Source of the DNA: Pedobacter deserti
Lineage (GTDB): Bacteria > Bacteroidota > Bacteroidia > Sphingobacteriales > Sphingobacteriaceae
Direction: 5' to 3'
Length of the DNA: 64,000 nt
Assembly: GCF_024436415.1 (NCBI RefSeq)
Contig: NZ_JAFMZQ010000001.1
Span: 2,728,001-2,792,000, forward strand
Below the pieces are notes generated by a model. The model saw nothing but the letters and a program-made list of their open reading frames with translations, was not told the origin of the DNA and did not search any database. This document shows positions 33,831-41,770 of this stretch, piece after piece. Position 1 is the stretch's first letter. Every line of letters begins with the position of its first letter. The position numbers and the translations under genes are program-made.

Positions 33831-34274
33831 CTATTTACCGAACCGCGAAAGGTATGCATCCGAATTTTTTAAGTGCATTTTAAACAGGCTGTCAATTTTT
33901 GCGACCTTTCGTTGTTCGGCCTGAAAATACCGTATGGCTTCGGCGTTCGACTTTCCTGTGATGTCGGCCTGAAATTCATGCATCCAGTCATTCATACTTT
34001 CTTCGGCATCCAGCAGGTGTTGCAGGATAAGGTCCATGCTGTCCTTTTCTTTGATGGTGTCGAGCATCGGATGGCTGGCTTTTAACGATTTAAGATCATT
34101 AAGTAAGGCCTGTATTTTGCGTTGATTGCCCACTACTTTTCCGTGGTCAGCCATCACGATATCGTGATATTCGATTACCTTTTGACGTTCTGCTTTGTAG
34201 TCTCCTTCCTGGCTCCCGCAAGCTGAAATCGCGGCGACGAGCACAATAGCTGTCATAATTTTAATGAAATACAT
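33831..34274 (-). CDS. Helical lipoprotein of unknown function (SMNDWMHEF family)
   Basis: Lipoprotein of 147 residues with lipid Cys19 (MYFIKIMTAIVLVAAISAC). The rest is nearly all helical and charged; KVIEYHDIVMADHGKVVGNQRK (about 33-54) and DAEESMNDWMHEFQADITG (about 89-107) contain His and Met residues in a coiled-coil setting, which would suit metal binding. It is the last gene of the TonB receptor operon (14 bases behind the BNR-type lipoprotein). Proteins with a related DWMH motif occur beside TonB receptors in Bacteroidota; the function is not known to me. Confidence 0.75.
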   Translation of the reverse strand: MYFIKIMTAIVLVAAISACGSQEGDYKAERQKVIEYHDIVMADHGKVVGNQRKIQALLNDLKSLKASHPMLDTIKEKDSMDLILQHLLDAEESMNDWMHEFQADITGKSNAEAIRYFQAEQRKVAKIDSLFKMHLKNSDAYLSRFGK

Positions 34275-34288
34275 GATGAAATATTTAA

Positions 34289-35569
34289 CTAGTATATTTT
34301 ACTGTTGGTAAGTTGGTAATATATTTTGGTTCCGGATGGCTCCTTCCGTTCCCATGCGAGGAGAATCCTTCCTGACAAAGGGAGCAGCACAGCATGGCTG
34401 TCAGCAAACTGACCATTTGTGATTAACGATTTTGCCTGGATTTGTCCGTGGCTGAGATACCGCAACACAATGCTTGAGCCTTCTGTCTGCTCCGCCTGAT
34501 GGCCATGGGTATGGTGTTCCACCGCAGCTTCCGTTTCTTCGCAAACGATGGCCTGTACTCCGTTCGGTAATGCGACCATCTGCGGATGCCTGCCCTTGCT
34601 GCTTACAAGTGTACGCGGTCTGAATTTCCCGCTGTTCAGTTCTCGCGAAGTATAATAAACACCAGGGGCGCCACCTGCAGTAAACCATACGGCATGGACG
34701 CGGTTGCCGGCCACAGCAAGTGAAGGTCCTGAATGCGGACAACCGGAAACTTCCCAATTATCAGAGCTGATTACCTCGGGCGCCGCAAAACCATTTCCAC
34801 CGCTGGTCGACCGCATATAGATCATGTCTCTCACTTGTTTCGCATTGTCCTGTAGTTGGCCAGCTTCCATAATGTCGCGAAGGGCCAAATGTATGGTTCC
34901 CTGACTGTCCTGCAACAACTCGGTCCGGCAGCATTCGCAGGTGCCTTTCAACAGGCAGGCTTCCCTACCGAAGCCGCCCTGCTTTTGCGTGCGGCTAAAA
35001 TACAGGGCAGATCCTTTGATCGTTTTGCCAAAACGCCCGTCGAGCCAGATGGCCGCTACTTCTCCATCGTTTAAGGTAGTGATGTCAAAAAAGTTACGTC
35101 CATAGGCATGACTTGTATCGGAGTGCAGAAAAGCCGCGGGCGACCAGCTTTTGCCATGATCTGCTGACATGCTGTAGTAGATTGCCCCGGCAAAGCGATT
35201 GTTTTCTTTTGGAAACGGCTTTGCAAACACTGCGATTATGGCGCCGTCGGCTTTAAAGGCCACCTTAGCCATACTTTCCGCTGATGCGCCGCATCCTCTG
35301 GAGCTGTATACCGTTATGGCCTGCCTAAAAACATTTTTAATGGAATCATACACGGCGTACTTAAGGCAATTGAGGGAATCGGCCGTGTCTAACTCTGTCC
35401 AGCACAACACTGCCTCGCCATGTTGATTCTTAGTAAGATACGCGCCTCTTGCAATACCATTTACAGGAAGCTGAATAGTGGCTGCTTCCTGCTCTTCGCT
35501 TTTATGAGCGGAACATGCCTGCAGGATCAGCAGGGCGACTGTCCCAAAAATTACTTGAACTTTTCTCAT
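34289..35569 (-). CDS. BNR-repeat (sialidase-like fold) lipoprotein with CECC and HHTHGH motifs
   Basis: Lipoprotein of 426 residues (MRKVQVIFGTVALLILQAC, lipid Cys19). It has a beta-propeller with a clear Asp box SADHGKSW (about 131-138), but no RIP arginine motif, so it is unlikely to be a true sialidase. Unusual are CECCRTEL (about 212-219) and the His-rich stretch HHTHGHQ (about 365), both good copper or other soft-metal ligands. Its start overlaps the receptor gene end by 4 bases (ATGA), so the two are translationally coupled. A metal-binding partner for the receptor is inferred. Confidence 0.8.
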   Translation of the reverse strand: MRKVQVIFGTVALLILQACSAHKSEEQEAATIQLPVNGIARGAYLTKNQHGEAVLCWTELDTADSLNCLKYAVYDSIKNVFRQAITVYSSRGCGASAESMAKVAFKADGAIIAVFAKPFPKENNRFAGAIYYSMSADHGKSWSPAAFLHSDTSHAYGRNFFDITTLNDGEVAAIWLDGRFGKTIKGSALYFSRTQKQGGFGREACLLKGTCECCRTELLQDSQGTIHLALRDIMEAGQLQDNAKQVRDMIYMRSTSGGNGFAAPEVISSDNWEVSGCPHSGPSLAVAGNRVHAVWFTAGGAPGVYYTSRELNSGKFRPRTLVSSKGRHPQMVALPNGVQAIVCEETEAAVEHHTHGHQAEQTEGSSIVLRYLSHGQIQAKSLITNGQFADSHAVLLPLSGRILLAWERKEPSGTKIYYQLTNSKIY

Positions 35570-37857
35570 CTCATATTATATTTAAGATTTAACCCGCCAT
35601 ACCCAGCCCTTAACGGTGAGGGATTGTAGTATGCTGGTGCCGAACCCCCAAAGCCAGCCGCATTTAGTGCAAAAATGGAACTGTAATTCCTATTGAGCAC
35701 GTTATCTACTCCGCCGTAAATATTGGCTTCAAAGTGCCTGGCGAAGCGCTTCTTGTAACCTAGTCGTGCACTAAGAACTGTGTAAGCACCATTGAAGTTT
35801 GTATTTGCATCGTTAACCGGCAGCCTATCGCTATAAAAACAGCTTCCATACACATAGAAGCCGTTGCGCATTTCAAGATCTACCCCGCCATTAATGACCC
35901 ATGGAGAAACTCCGGTTAACTTATTCCCGTCGTAAGTGGCCGTTACCACATTTTGGGCGTTAATAACTTTATAGTCACGGAATTTAAAATCAGCGTAAGT
36001 AACTGCCGCATAAGGACGCAGGTTCATGATCGGGCTACTGTCCTCTTCGCGCAGCAACTGGTACGACAAGGAAAGCTCGATGCCATCATGATCTGTCTTA
36101 CCGGCATTGTTATACACGGTGATACCCTGTGAGATCGTCTGACCGATCAATTCTCCTTTCAGGTTCATCATAAACAAAGCGAGGTCGTATGCCACCCTGC
36201 TTGCACCTAAGTTACCTTTAGCATTAATCTCATAATTCATACCTCGTTCCGCTTTCAAAGCACCGTTGATAGAACCATCTGCATTTCTGATCTCCGATCC
36301 GGTGGGCGGGGAAAAGCCAGAACTGAGACTTGCATGCAGACTAAGAGCTTCTCCGAAAGTGTGACTTAAGGCGAGGCGTGGGCCAAATTGAGGCTCAAAG
36401 GCTTTTACGCCGCTCTGCGATGGTTTAAGGTAGTCTGAAACGTCATAACTGAGTTTGTTATAGCTCATCCCGATCGTTAAAGCCGTACGTCGGCTAAGCA
36501 TGGTCTCCGATTGATAAAAGAGTGCGTACTGTAGGTTTCTATAGTCGATCTGCGTATTTAGCGCACCCTCTGTGCCTTTGTTGTTTACATATTGACTGCC
36601 TTTGGTAAGTCCTTCGTTAAACTCTGCGCCGATAGTGAACCTCGTGGGCAACACTGGAAAATCAGCCTCGTAATTAAAGCGGGTTCGACCACCGTAACTC
36701 TGGTAAAAGTTTCGTATGTAGGCAAAAGCCAACGGATGGTTTAGATCATAAAAATAAGTATAGACGCTGCTGGAATTGCTGAGACGATCACTGAAAAGGT
36801 ATTTCTGTCCTAACCCGACTCGTGTCCAGTTCTGATATCGCCCGGCCTGTTTCTCAACATTCGTGTGGTTGGCCTGCCTCGGATCTTCGGACACCTGAGC
36901 GGCAGTCAGCGCCCCCGGTATTTGTGAGTACTGCGTGGTGCGGTTAATCAATAGCGTGACTAGTCGCTTATTGTCGGGAAACAACTGGAAATTACCTGTA
37001 AGGAACCTCCGCATATCTGAACTATGACTGCGGTAACCGTCATATTCCTGCCATCCGTATGATACATAGCCGTTCATTTTGTCGCCCCCGCTACGATAAG
37101 CAGATGCTATACGCCTCAGCCCGTTGTTGCCGAATAAGGTAGACCCCTCTATGCTCTGTTCCTGATAAGGGGAGCGCTGAAGCTGAAAGTTAATAACTCC
37201 TCCCGTTCCGGCACCGTATATACTTGATCCGGGTCCGCGGATAACTTCTGCCCTGCCTATACTGTTTACATCGAGGGCCTCTATCCGGGTTGTACCATCT
37301 GCTTCTGTTACCGGGATTTCGTTAACATAAATCCGGATGTTTCTGTTACCGAACGAAGCTCGTATGCCATTTCCGCGGATAGAAATCCGAGCCTCCGATA
37401 GCGTGCTCTGATCCATCCGGACGCCGGGAATGCCATTAAATGCCTGTTGTAGAGACACGCCGTTTCCACGGTTAATTTCTGTTGCGGTTACAACAGATAC
37501 CGCACCCGGCGTTTCACGAATCGTATTGCCGTTGTTGGCGCCGGCAACACGAACTTCGTTCAAACGAACTGCGTCTGCTTCTAACTGAATATTGTAATTT
37601 CTCTGTGACTTTACTACCTTGATAAGCTGTGTCTTATAGCCGGCGAGAGAAACGCGAAATGTTTGTGTTGCACCAATCGTAAACTCGAAGTGACCGTTTC
37701 TATCGGTCACGCCTAAACTATCGATGTTTACGCCAGCCAATGGCTGTTGTGTTTGAGAGTCATAAATATAACCCGTTATGGTATAGGTCTGGGCATGTGA
37801 CTGCTCGAAAATGAGCATCAATACCACACACAGACCTAAAAATCTGATCTGGTTCAT
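35566..37857 (-). CDS. TonB-dependent receptor of a metal-related operon
   Basis: Outer-membrane receptor of 763 residues. Signal peptide MNQIRFLGLCVVLMLIFEQSHAQ, carboxypeptidase-like domain (YTITGYIYDSQTQQPLAGVNI, ~24-100), plug (NTIRETPGAVSVVTATEINR; RMDQSTLSEARISIRGNGIR; IGRAEVIRGPGSSIYGAGTGG, ~108-220) and a barrel ending LKYNMR. FecA/ferric-siderophore and copper receptors have this architecture, so the substrate cannot be named. Neighbours (CEGKC membrane protein upstream, Cys/His-rich BNR lipoprotein and DWMH lipoprotein downstream) suggest a metal rather than a sugar. Confidence 0.92.
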   Translation of the reverse strand: MNQIRFLGLCVVLMLIFEQSHAQTYTITGYIYDSQTQQPLAGVNIDSLGVTDRNGHFEFTIGATQTFRVSLAGYKTQLIKVVKSQRNYNIQLEADAVRLNEVRVAGANNGNTIRETPGAVSVVTATEINRGNGVSLQQAFNGIPGVRMDQSTLSEARISIRGNGIRASFGNRNIRIYVNEIPVTEADGTTRIEALDVNSIGRAEVIRGPGSSIYGAGTGGVINFQLQRSPYQEQSIEGSTLFGNNGLRRIASAYRSGGDKMNGYVSYGWQEYDGYRSHSSDMRRFLTGNFQLFPDNKRLVTLLINRTTQYSQIPGALTAAQVSEDPRQANHTNVEKQAGRYQNWTRVGLGQKYLFSDRLSNSSSVYTYFYDLNHPLAFAYIRNFYQSYGGRTRFNYEADFPVLPTRFTIGAEFNEGLTKGSQYVNNKGTEGALNTQIDYRNLQYALFYQSETMLSRRTALTIGMSYNKLSYDVSDYLKPSQSGVKAFEPQFGPRLALSHTFGEALSLHASLSSGFSPPTGSEIRNADGSINGALKAERGMNYEINAKGNLGASRVAYDLALFMMNLKGELIGQTISQGITVYNNAGKTDHDGIELSLSYQLLREEDSSPIMNLRPYAAVTYADFKFRDYKVINAQNVVTATYDGNKLTGVSPWVINGGVDLEMRNGFYVYGSCFYSDRLPVNDANTNFNGAYTVLSARLGYKKRFARHFEANIYGGVDNVLNRNYSSIFALNAAGFGGSAPAYYNPSPLRAGYGGLNLKYNMR

Positions 37858-37890
37858 GAAAAGGATATTAAAAAATTCGAAACATTGTCA

Positions 37891-37907
37891 GTGCCTTCAA
37901 AAGGCAC
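37891..37907. repeat. Hairpin between the CEGKC gene and its TonB receptor gene
   Basis: GTGCCTT-CAA-AAGGCAC is a perfect 7-bp stem in the 65-base gap before the receptor gene. It lacks a T-tract on either side and so is more likely an mRNA stability or translation element than a terminator. Confidence 0.5.
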
Positions 37908-37922
37908 GCTTTAGCATGTTAA

Positions 37923-38294
37923 TCACCCTTGCGGTGGATGAAATATCGAATTTTTAATACTGCTCGGCATACCCATAGAAGGCGGCACGTGTGCATCAAG
38001 CTCCGCCAAAAAATATTGCGTGAAATTGAGTTGCGTCACTATCACTGCATCCTGGACAAGCTGCGTTTTTTGCGACTGACGCTCCTGCTTTTGTTCCTTT
38101 TCTTCAGCCTGCTTGAGCTTCTTCATTAAGTAACACTTTCCTTCGCAATGGAGCTGAGGTCTGTCTTTGTTAACACAAAGTTCCCGGGCGATGTATTTCT
38201 GGTTCATACTGAAACCAAGGCAAATCCACAAACCTGAGAAGTTCGCACTTAGCAAACTCATAAGCAGCAGAATGGAAACCGGCTTTAGAAACAT
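37923..38294 (-). CDS. Small membrane-anchored protein with CxxxC (CEGKC) motif
   Basis: Protein of 123 residues. A hydrophobic N-terminal segment (about 6-28) is followed by MNQKYIARELCVNKDRPQLHCEGKCYLMKKL (Cys at 38, 50 and 54), a charged Lys/Glu/Gln coiled-coil stretch (55-78) and a proline-rich end. Small Bacteroidota proteins with a C-x-G-x-C-x-L pattern are common next to TonB receptors; their role is unknown to me, metal or disulfide chemistry is plausible. It is the first gene of the operon. The predicted transcription start falls on its ATG, so it may be leaderless. Confidence 0.78.
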   Translation of the reverse strand: MFLKPVSILLLMSLLSANFSGLWICLGFSMNQKYIARELCVNKDRPQLHCEGKCYLMKKLKQAEEKEQKQERQSQKTQLVQDAVIVTQLNFTQYFLAELDAHVPPSMGMPSSIKNSIFHPPQG

Positions 38295-38299
38295 CTGCG

Positions 38300-38330
38300 C
38301 AAAGATAGAGAGATTTATTTTTCGGACAAG
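38300..38330 (-). promoter_or_regulatory. Promoter of the CEGKC/TonB receptor operon
   Basis: Minus strand: CTTG (38330-38327; one mismatch to TTTG), 19-base spacer, TATCTTTG (38307-38300; full match). Transcription would begin near 38294, which is the first base of the predicted start codon of the CEGKC gene. Confidence 0.6.
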
Positions 38331-38343
38331 AGATTTACCTATT

Positions 38344-39360
38344 CTATTGCGCAGAACTCGAACTTCTTAACCGGCCCCACTTCAAATAGGTAGCTCCCCA
38401 TGAGAATCCCGCACCAAAGGCGGTCAGGATCATCTTGTCTCCATACTTAAAATCGTTTCTGTAATCCCAAAGAACAAGCGGAATTGTTGCCGCTGTGGTG
38501 TTGCCGTAGCGGTCTATATTTACTTTAACCTGATCGCCAGACAGACCAAGGTACTCACCCACCGACTGAATAATACGCAGGTTAGCCTGATGAGGTATAA
38601 GATAGTTGATCTGAGCGCTTACAAGATCATTGGCTTTCAGCACTTCATTACAAGTGTCGGTCATCCCCTGAATGGCTGCTTTGAATACGACCCGGCCATC
38701 CTGGCGTACGTAATGTAACTTATCGTTAAGAGTCTGCTGTGAAGCAGGGAACCTTGAGCCGCCAGCTGAGACGATCAAATTCTCCTTGCCAGACCCATCC
38801 GTACGAAAGAAGCTATCCATAAGACCTACGGGTTCTTCTGTTTGCTCAAGCAATACTGCGCCAGCGCCATCTCCGAAGAGAATACAAGTGTTGCGGTCGG
38901 TATAGTTTACAATTGCGCTGTTTTTATCGGCACCGATAACCACGACCTTTTTACAGCGACCACTTTCTATCATACTAGCCCCCAACGTAAGTGCGTAAAG
39001 GAATCCGCTGCAAGCCGCGTTAGTATCTATACCCCAGGCGTTCTTAAGCCCCGCCTTTTCACATACCATGCTGCCCGTAGAAACCATCACATAATCAGGT
39101 GTAGAAGTGGAGACAATAACGCAGTCTATCTCGTCGGGAGACACATTGCCTTCCTCCATCAACCGATTCAGGGCCTTGACTGCCATATCTGAAGTGGCAA
39201 TTTCAGGATCGTTCACAATCCTTCTTTCTTTAATCCCTGTGCGCGCAACAATCCATTCATTATTGGTATCCACCATTTTTTCAAGGTCATGATTGCTCAA
39301 AACTGTATCTGGAACGTAACCACCAACAGCAGTAATCACTGCGTTTTTCCTTATTCTCAT
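38344..39360 (-). CDS. fabH: 3-oxoacyl-ACP synthase III
   Basis: Starts fatty-acid elongation by joining acetyl-CoA and malonyl-ACP. 338 residues; catalytic triad: Cys117 in DTNAACSGFLYAL, His in LIPHQANLRI (about 254), and Asn in DRYGNTTAATIPL (about 285). Glycine-rich end FGAGFSWGATYLKW is conserved. Bacteroidota often encode two FabH copies; this one is not in an fab/plsX cluster but stands alone between the TonB operon and the divergent SCO gene, so it may be the extra copy with branched- or specialised-chain preference. That is an inference. Confidence 0.95.
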   Translation of the reverse strand: MRIRKNAVITAVGGYVPDTVLSNHDLEKMVDTNNEWIVARTGIKERRIVNDPEIATSDMAVKALNRLMEEGNVSPDEIDCVIVSTSTPDYVMVSTGSMVCEKAGLKNAWGIDTNAACSGFLYALTLGASMIESGRCKKVVVIGADKNSAIVNYTDRNTCILFGDGAGAVLLEQTEEPVGLMDSFFRTDGSGKENLIVSAGGSRFPASQQTLNDKLHYVRQDGRVVFKAAIQGMTDTCNEVLKANDLVSAQINYLIPHQANLRIIQSVGEYLGLSGDQVKVNIDRYGNTTAATIPLVLWDYRNDFKYGDKMILTAFGAGFSWGATYLKWGRLRSSSSAQ

Positions 39361-39417
39361 TCAGTGTGTTTATCTATGAATAATCGGGCAGTTAGCCAAC
39401 TGCCCAGAAATTTTGTG

Positions 39418-39433
39418 CAAAGGTACAAAAGTA
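39418..39433 (-). promoter_or_regulatory. Two overlapping -7 candidates for fabH
   Basis: On the minus strand TACTTTTG (39433-39426) directly abuts TACCTTTG (39425-39418); both match TAnnTTTG. No clear -33 box. The fabH start is ~60 bases downstream. Confidence 0.5.
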
Positions 39434-39468
39434 ACGCACTCCTTGACTTTAAATTGTAGAAAACAAAC

Positions 39469-39476
39469 TACATTTG
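39469..39476 (+). promoter_or_regulatory. -7 element of the SCO/cytochrome operon
   Basis: TACATTTG fits the -7 consensus. Transcription from about 39483 supports the ATG at 39507 as start of the SCO gene, because an earlier in-frame start at 39474 would fall inside the promoter. Confidence 0.6.
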
Positions 39477-39506
39477 TGCGTCTCTCTTACTTTGAAATCA
39501 CATCAT

Positions 39507-40103
39507 ATGAAATTATTTAACTTCCTTGCCTGCCTTCTGATCCTCGCTTCCCCAATCCTTTTGCCTTCGTGCAAAGAAGAAAAGCCTCTGCCGGTGCTAA
39601 GCCAGAAGCCGATTTCCGACTTCAGTTTCCTGAATCAGGATAGTGTAGCCATTACGAACCAGACCTTCGGGAACAAGATTTACATTGCTGATTTCTTTTT
39701 CACGTCCTGCACCACGATATGTCCGATCATGCACCGCAATATGAAGGATCTATATGAGGACTTTCAGGACAGACCTGAGCTGATGTTCTTATCCCATACT
39801 ATTGATTTCAAATATGATAAGCCTTCTGCACTGAAGCGTTACGCAAAAAAACTCGGCGTTGATGATGGTCGCTGGCAGTTTGTGTATGGCAGTAAAGACA
39901 GTGTTTACACCATTGCAGAAAAGGACTACCTGGTTACTGTGATGGAAGACAGTACTGCTAAAGAAAATTACGTGCATGCGGGGTACTTTGTGCTGATAGA
40001 CGGCAAGAGACAGATCAGAGGCGTATACGACGGTACGGATGACAAACAGGTAGCGCAGCTAAAGAAGGATATTCCGGTTTTACTGCAAGAAGTTAAGAAT
40101 TAA
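39507..40103 (+). CDS. SCO1/SenC family copper-chaperone-like lipoprotein
   Basis: Thioredoxin-fold protein of 198 residues from the ATG at 39507, which begins a lipoprotein signal (MKLFNFLACLLILASPILLPSC, lipid Cys22). The metal site CxxxC is in FFFTSCTTICPIMHRNMKDL and the third ligand His in YVHAGYFVLID; the Asp-rich loop DFKYDKPSALKRYAKKLG is typical. SCO proteins deliver copper to cytochrome oxidase or guard thiols in the envelope. It is followed after 5 bases by a cytochrome c lipoprotein gene, so a respiratory or electron-transfer role is likely. Confidence 0.93.
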   Translation: MKLFNFLACLLILASPILLPSCKEEKPLPVLSQKPISDFSFLNQDSVAITNQTFGNKIYIADFFFTSCTTICPIMHRNMKDLYEDFQDRPELMFLSHTIDFKYDKPSALKRYAKKLGVDDGRWQFVYGSKDSVYTIAEKDYLVTVMEDSTAKENYVHAGYFVLIDGKRQIRGVYDGTDDKQVAQLKKDIPVLLQEVKN

Positions 40104-40108
40104 CGATC

Positions 40109-40516
40109 ATGCATCTGAGGCTTAAATTCAGGACTGCGGGCGTACTTGGAGGTTGCCTTACTTTTTGTCTCATTGCAGCCTCCTGCCAGAGTACGGAGCA
40201 ATTACAGCAGGACATCTATTATACCAACGGCCGCGACCTTTATATAAAAAAGTGCCAGAACTGCCATGGATCAAAGGGCGAGGGTTTGGCTGATTTGTAT
40301 CCACCGCTTACGGACACCATCTGGATGAAGTCTAACAAACATCAGCTGCCGGCACTGATCAAACATGGTAAGAATGAAATGCCGGCAGCAGAGGATATGG
40401 CCAATATTGACATCGCTCAGGTGGTTGTTTTTATCACCAATAGTTTTGGCAATAAACAAGGGATGTACACACCCGAGCAGGTTGCATCTGATCTGACTAA
40501 ATCTGGTTCGGATTAG
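40109..40516 (+). CDS. Cytochrome c lipoprotein
   Basis: Monohaem c-type cytochrome of 135 residues. Lipoprotein signal with lipid Cys26 (LIAASC). The haem motif CQNCH is at 49-53 in LYIKKCQNCHGSKGEGLADL, with the axial Met at 91 (KNEMPAAEDM). It sits outside the inner membrane and passes electrons, probably to an oxidase together with the SCO protein 5 bases upstream. Its last 20 bases overlap the end of the convergent peptidase gene, an unusually long tail-to-tail overlap. Confidence 0.95.
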   Translation: MHLRLKFRTAGVLGGCLTFCLIAASCQSTEQLQQDIYYTNGRDLYIKKCQNCHGSKGEGLADLYPPLTDTIWMKSNKHQLPALIKHGKNEMPAAEDMANIDIAQVVVFITNSFGNKQGMYTPEQVASDLTKSGSD

Positions 40517-41720
40517 CGGCATAATCGGCCCAAAGCTGGTCGACCGTCTTCCCCGTATTTGCAGGCCAGAACGTTCCTGTGGTGTAGGCTGCAGTACGCA
40601 TACTTTTATCGAGCTTTATAACAATGCCCTCGTATCCATTTTTTTCCAGCCATAGAAAAAATCTTGCAGTTACCCGGTAAGCGTCTTTGTAAGACTGATT
40701 GCTTGAAAATGCAGGCAGCGTCCATTTAGCGACCGGATTTGTAAGTCCATGCGTAAAACGAACATAGTCGGCGATACCTTCAGTTACCCAGCCTGCATCG
40801 GCTACGTAGGGATAGGACTGTACCACATGCATCAGCTCATGTGTAGCTACATCAAGGTCTGTCGGATTACTTACGAACCAGTCCGGGTCGTAACGGATCA
40901 CTGCCCCACCGAAAGCAGCGGCTACGCCTTCGTATGCCGCATCTACGACAAATACCACTTTCGTTTTAGCGTCAGGATTATAAAGGTCGGCCATACGCTG
41001 ATAGTTCTCTTTGAAAACGTTAATGAGGCCGTTTTTAACCGGAAGCGTAAGAAGATTTGATTTATTAACAAATATCAGCGTGTTCTTGCCCGCTGTAATC
41101 GTTTCCGTGGTACTGAATGGCAACACCTTCTGGAGGTTCGATGGCATCTGGAAAAGTCGGAGTTCCGATAGTTGGAACAGGCCCCCTCCCCGAATTCCTG
41201 TTATGTTTACCCGGTAATATTTGTAAGCCGTAGGATTAACAAAATAATACCGCTTTGTTTGCGTACGCTCGGGAAAGAATTCATAGTCCTGCTTATCCAA
41301 CTGTACCCAGGTGCTTCCATCGAGCGAACCTGTAACGGTCCAGTTTTCGGGGTCCCTCCCATCGGCGTCATCGCCGGACGTGAATGCGTACGACGCAATA
41401 AGTTTCGGCTCAGCAAATGAAAACTGAATGTAAAATGCAGGGGTGTAAGATTGTATAAGATACTTTGTCGCTTTATCATTATCAATCAATTTAGGCGACC
41501 CTTCCTTGGACGCCTTGCCGAACTGGTTTTCTGTGCTGACAAATAAAGTAGCGAGACTCGTGATGTCCTTTTCTTCGATCAAAGGCTTTGGCTCTTCTTT
41601 GATGGGCTTTTCTGGTTCTGGTTCGGGGGGAGTAGGCTTTTCTTTTTTACTACAGCTGAAACTCAGGCAGGCAGAGAGCATGAGGCATGCCGAAAACATG
41701 GTCAGGGTTGACTTTTTCAT
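40497..41720 (-). CDS. Basic secretory protein-type metallopeptidase with F5/8 type C domain
   Basis: Lipoprotein of 407 residues with lipid Cys23 (SACLSFSCSKK), then a proline/glutamate-rich linker. A discoidin-like carbohydrate-binding domain covers about 80-190 (NWTVTGSLDGSTWVQLD; YKYYRVNITGIRGGGLFQLSEL). The C-terminal catalytic domain belongs to the plant-type basic secretory protein family: zinc motif THELMHVVQSY with two His and catalytic Glu, then WVTEGIADYVRF. It is probably a surface or secreted peptidase acting on bound glycoprotein. The stop overlaps the cytochrome gene by 20 bases. Confidence 0.9.
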   Translation of the reverse strand: MKKSTLTMFSACLMLSACLSFSCSKKEKPTPPEPEPEKPIKEEPKPLIEEKDITSLATLFVSTENQFGKASKEGSPKLIDNDKATKYLIQSYTPAFYIQFSFAEPKLIASYAFTSGDDADGRDPENWTVTGSLDGSTWVQLDKQDYEFFPERTQTKRYYFVNPTAYKYYRVNITGIRGGGLFQLSELRLFQMPSNLQKVLPFSTTETITAGKNTLIFVNKSNLLTLPVKNGLINVFKENYQRMADLYNPDAKTKVVFVVDAAYEGVAAAFGGAVIRYDPDWFVSNPTDLDVATHELMHVVQSYPYVADAGWVTEGIADYVRFTHGLTNPVAKWTLPAFSSNQSYKDAYRVTARFFLWLEKNGYEGIVIKLDKSMRTAAYTTGTFWPANTGKTVDQLWADYAANPNQI

Positions 41721-41770
41721 TCAAATTTAGGTTTTGGTTATTCGCTAAATATAGGATTTTATATAGAATA

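Noticed and set aside
34289..35569. True sialidase function for the BNR lipoprotein
   Set aside because: There is one Asp box but no RIP arginine motif and no sialic-acid genes nearby; the fold alone does not support enzymatic activity.
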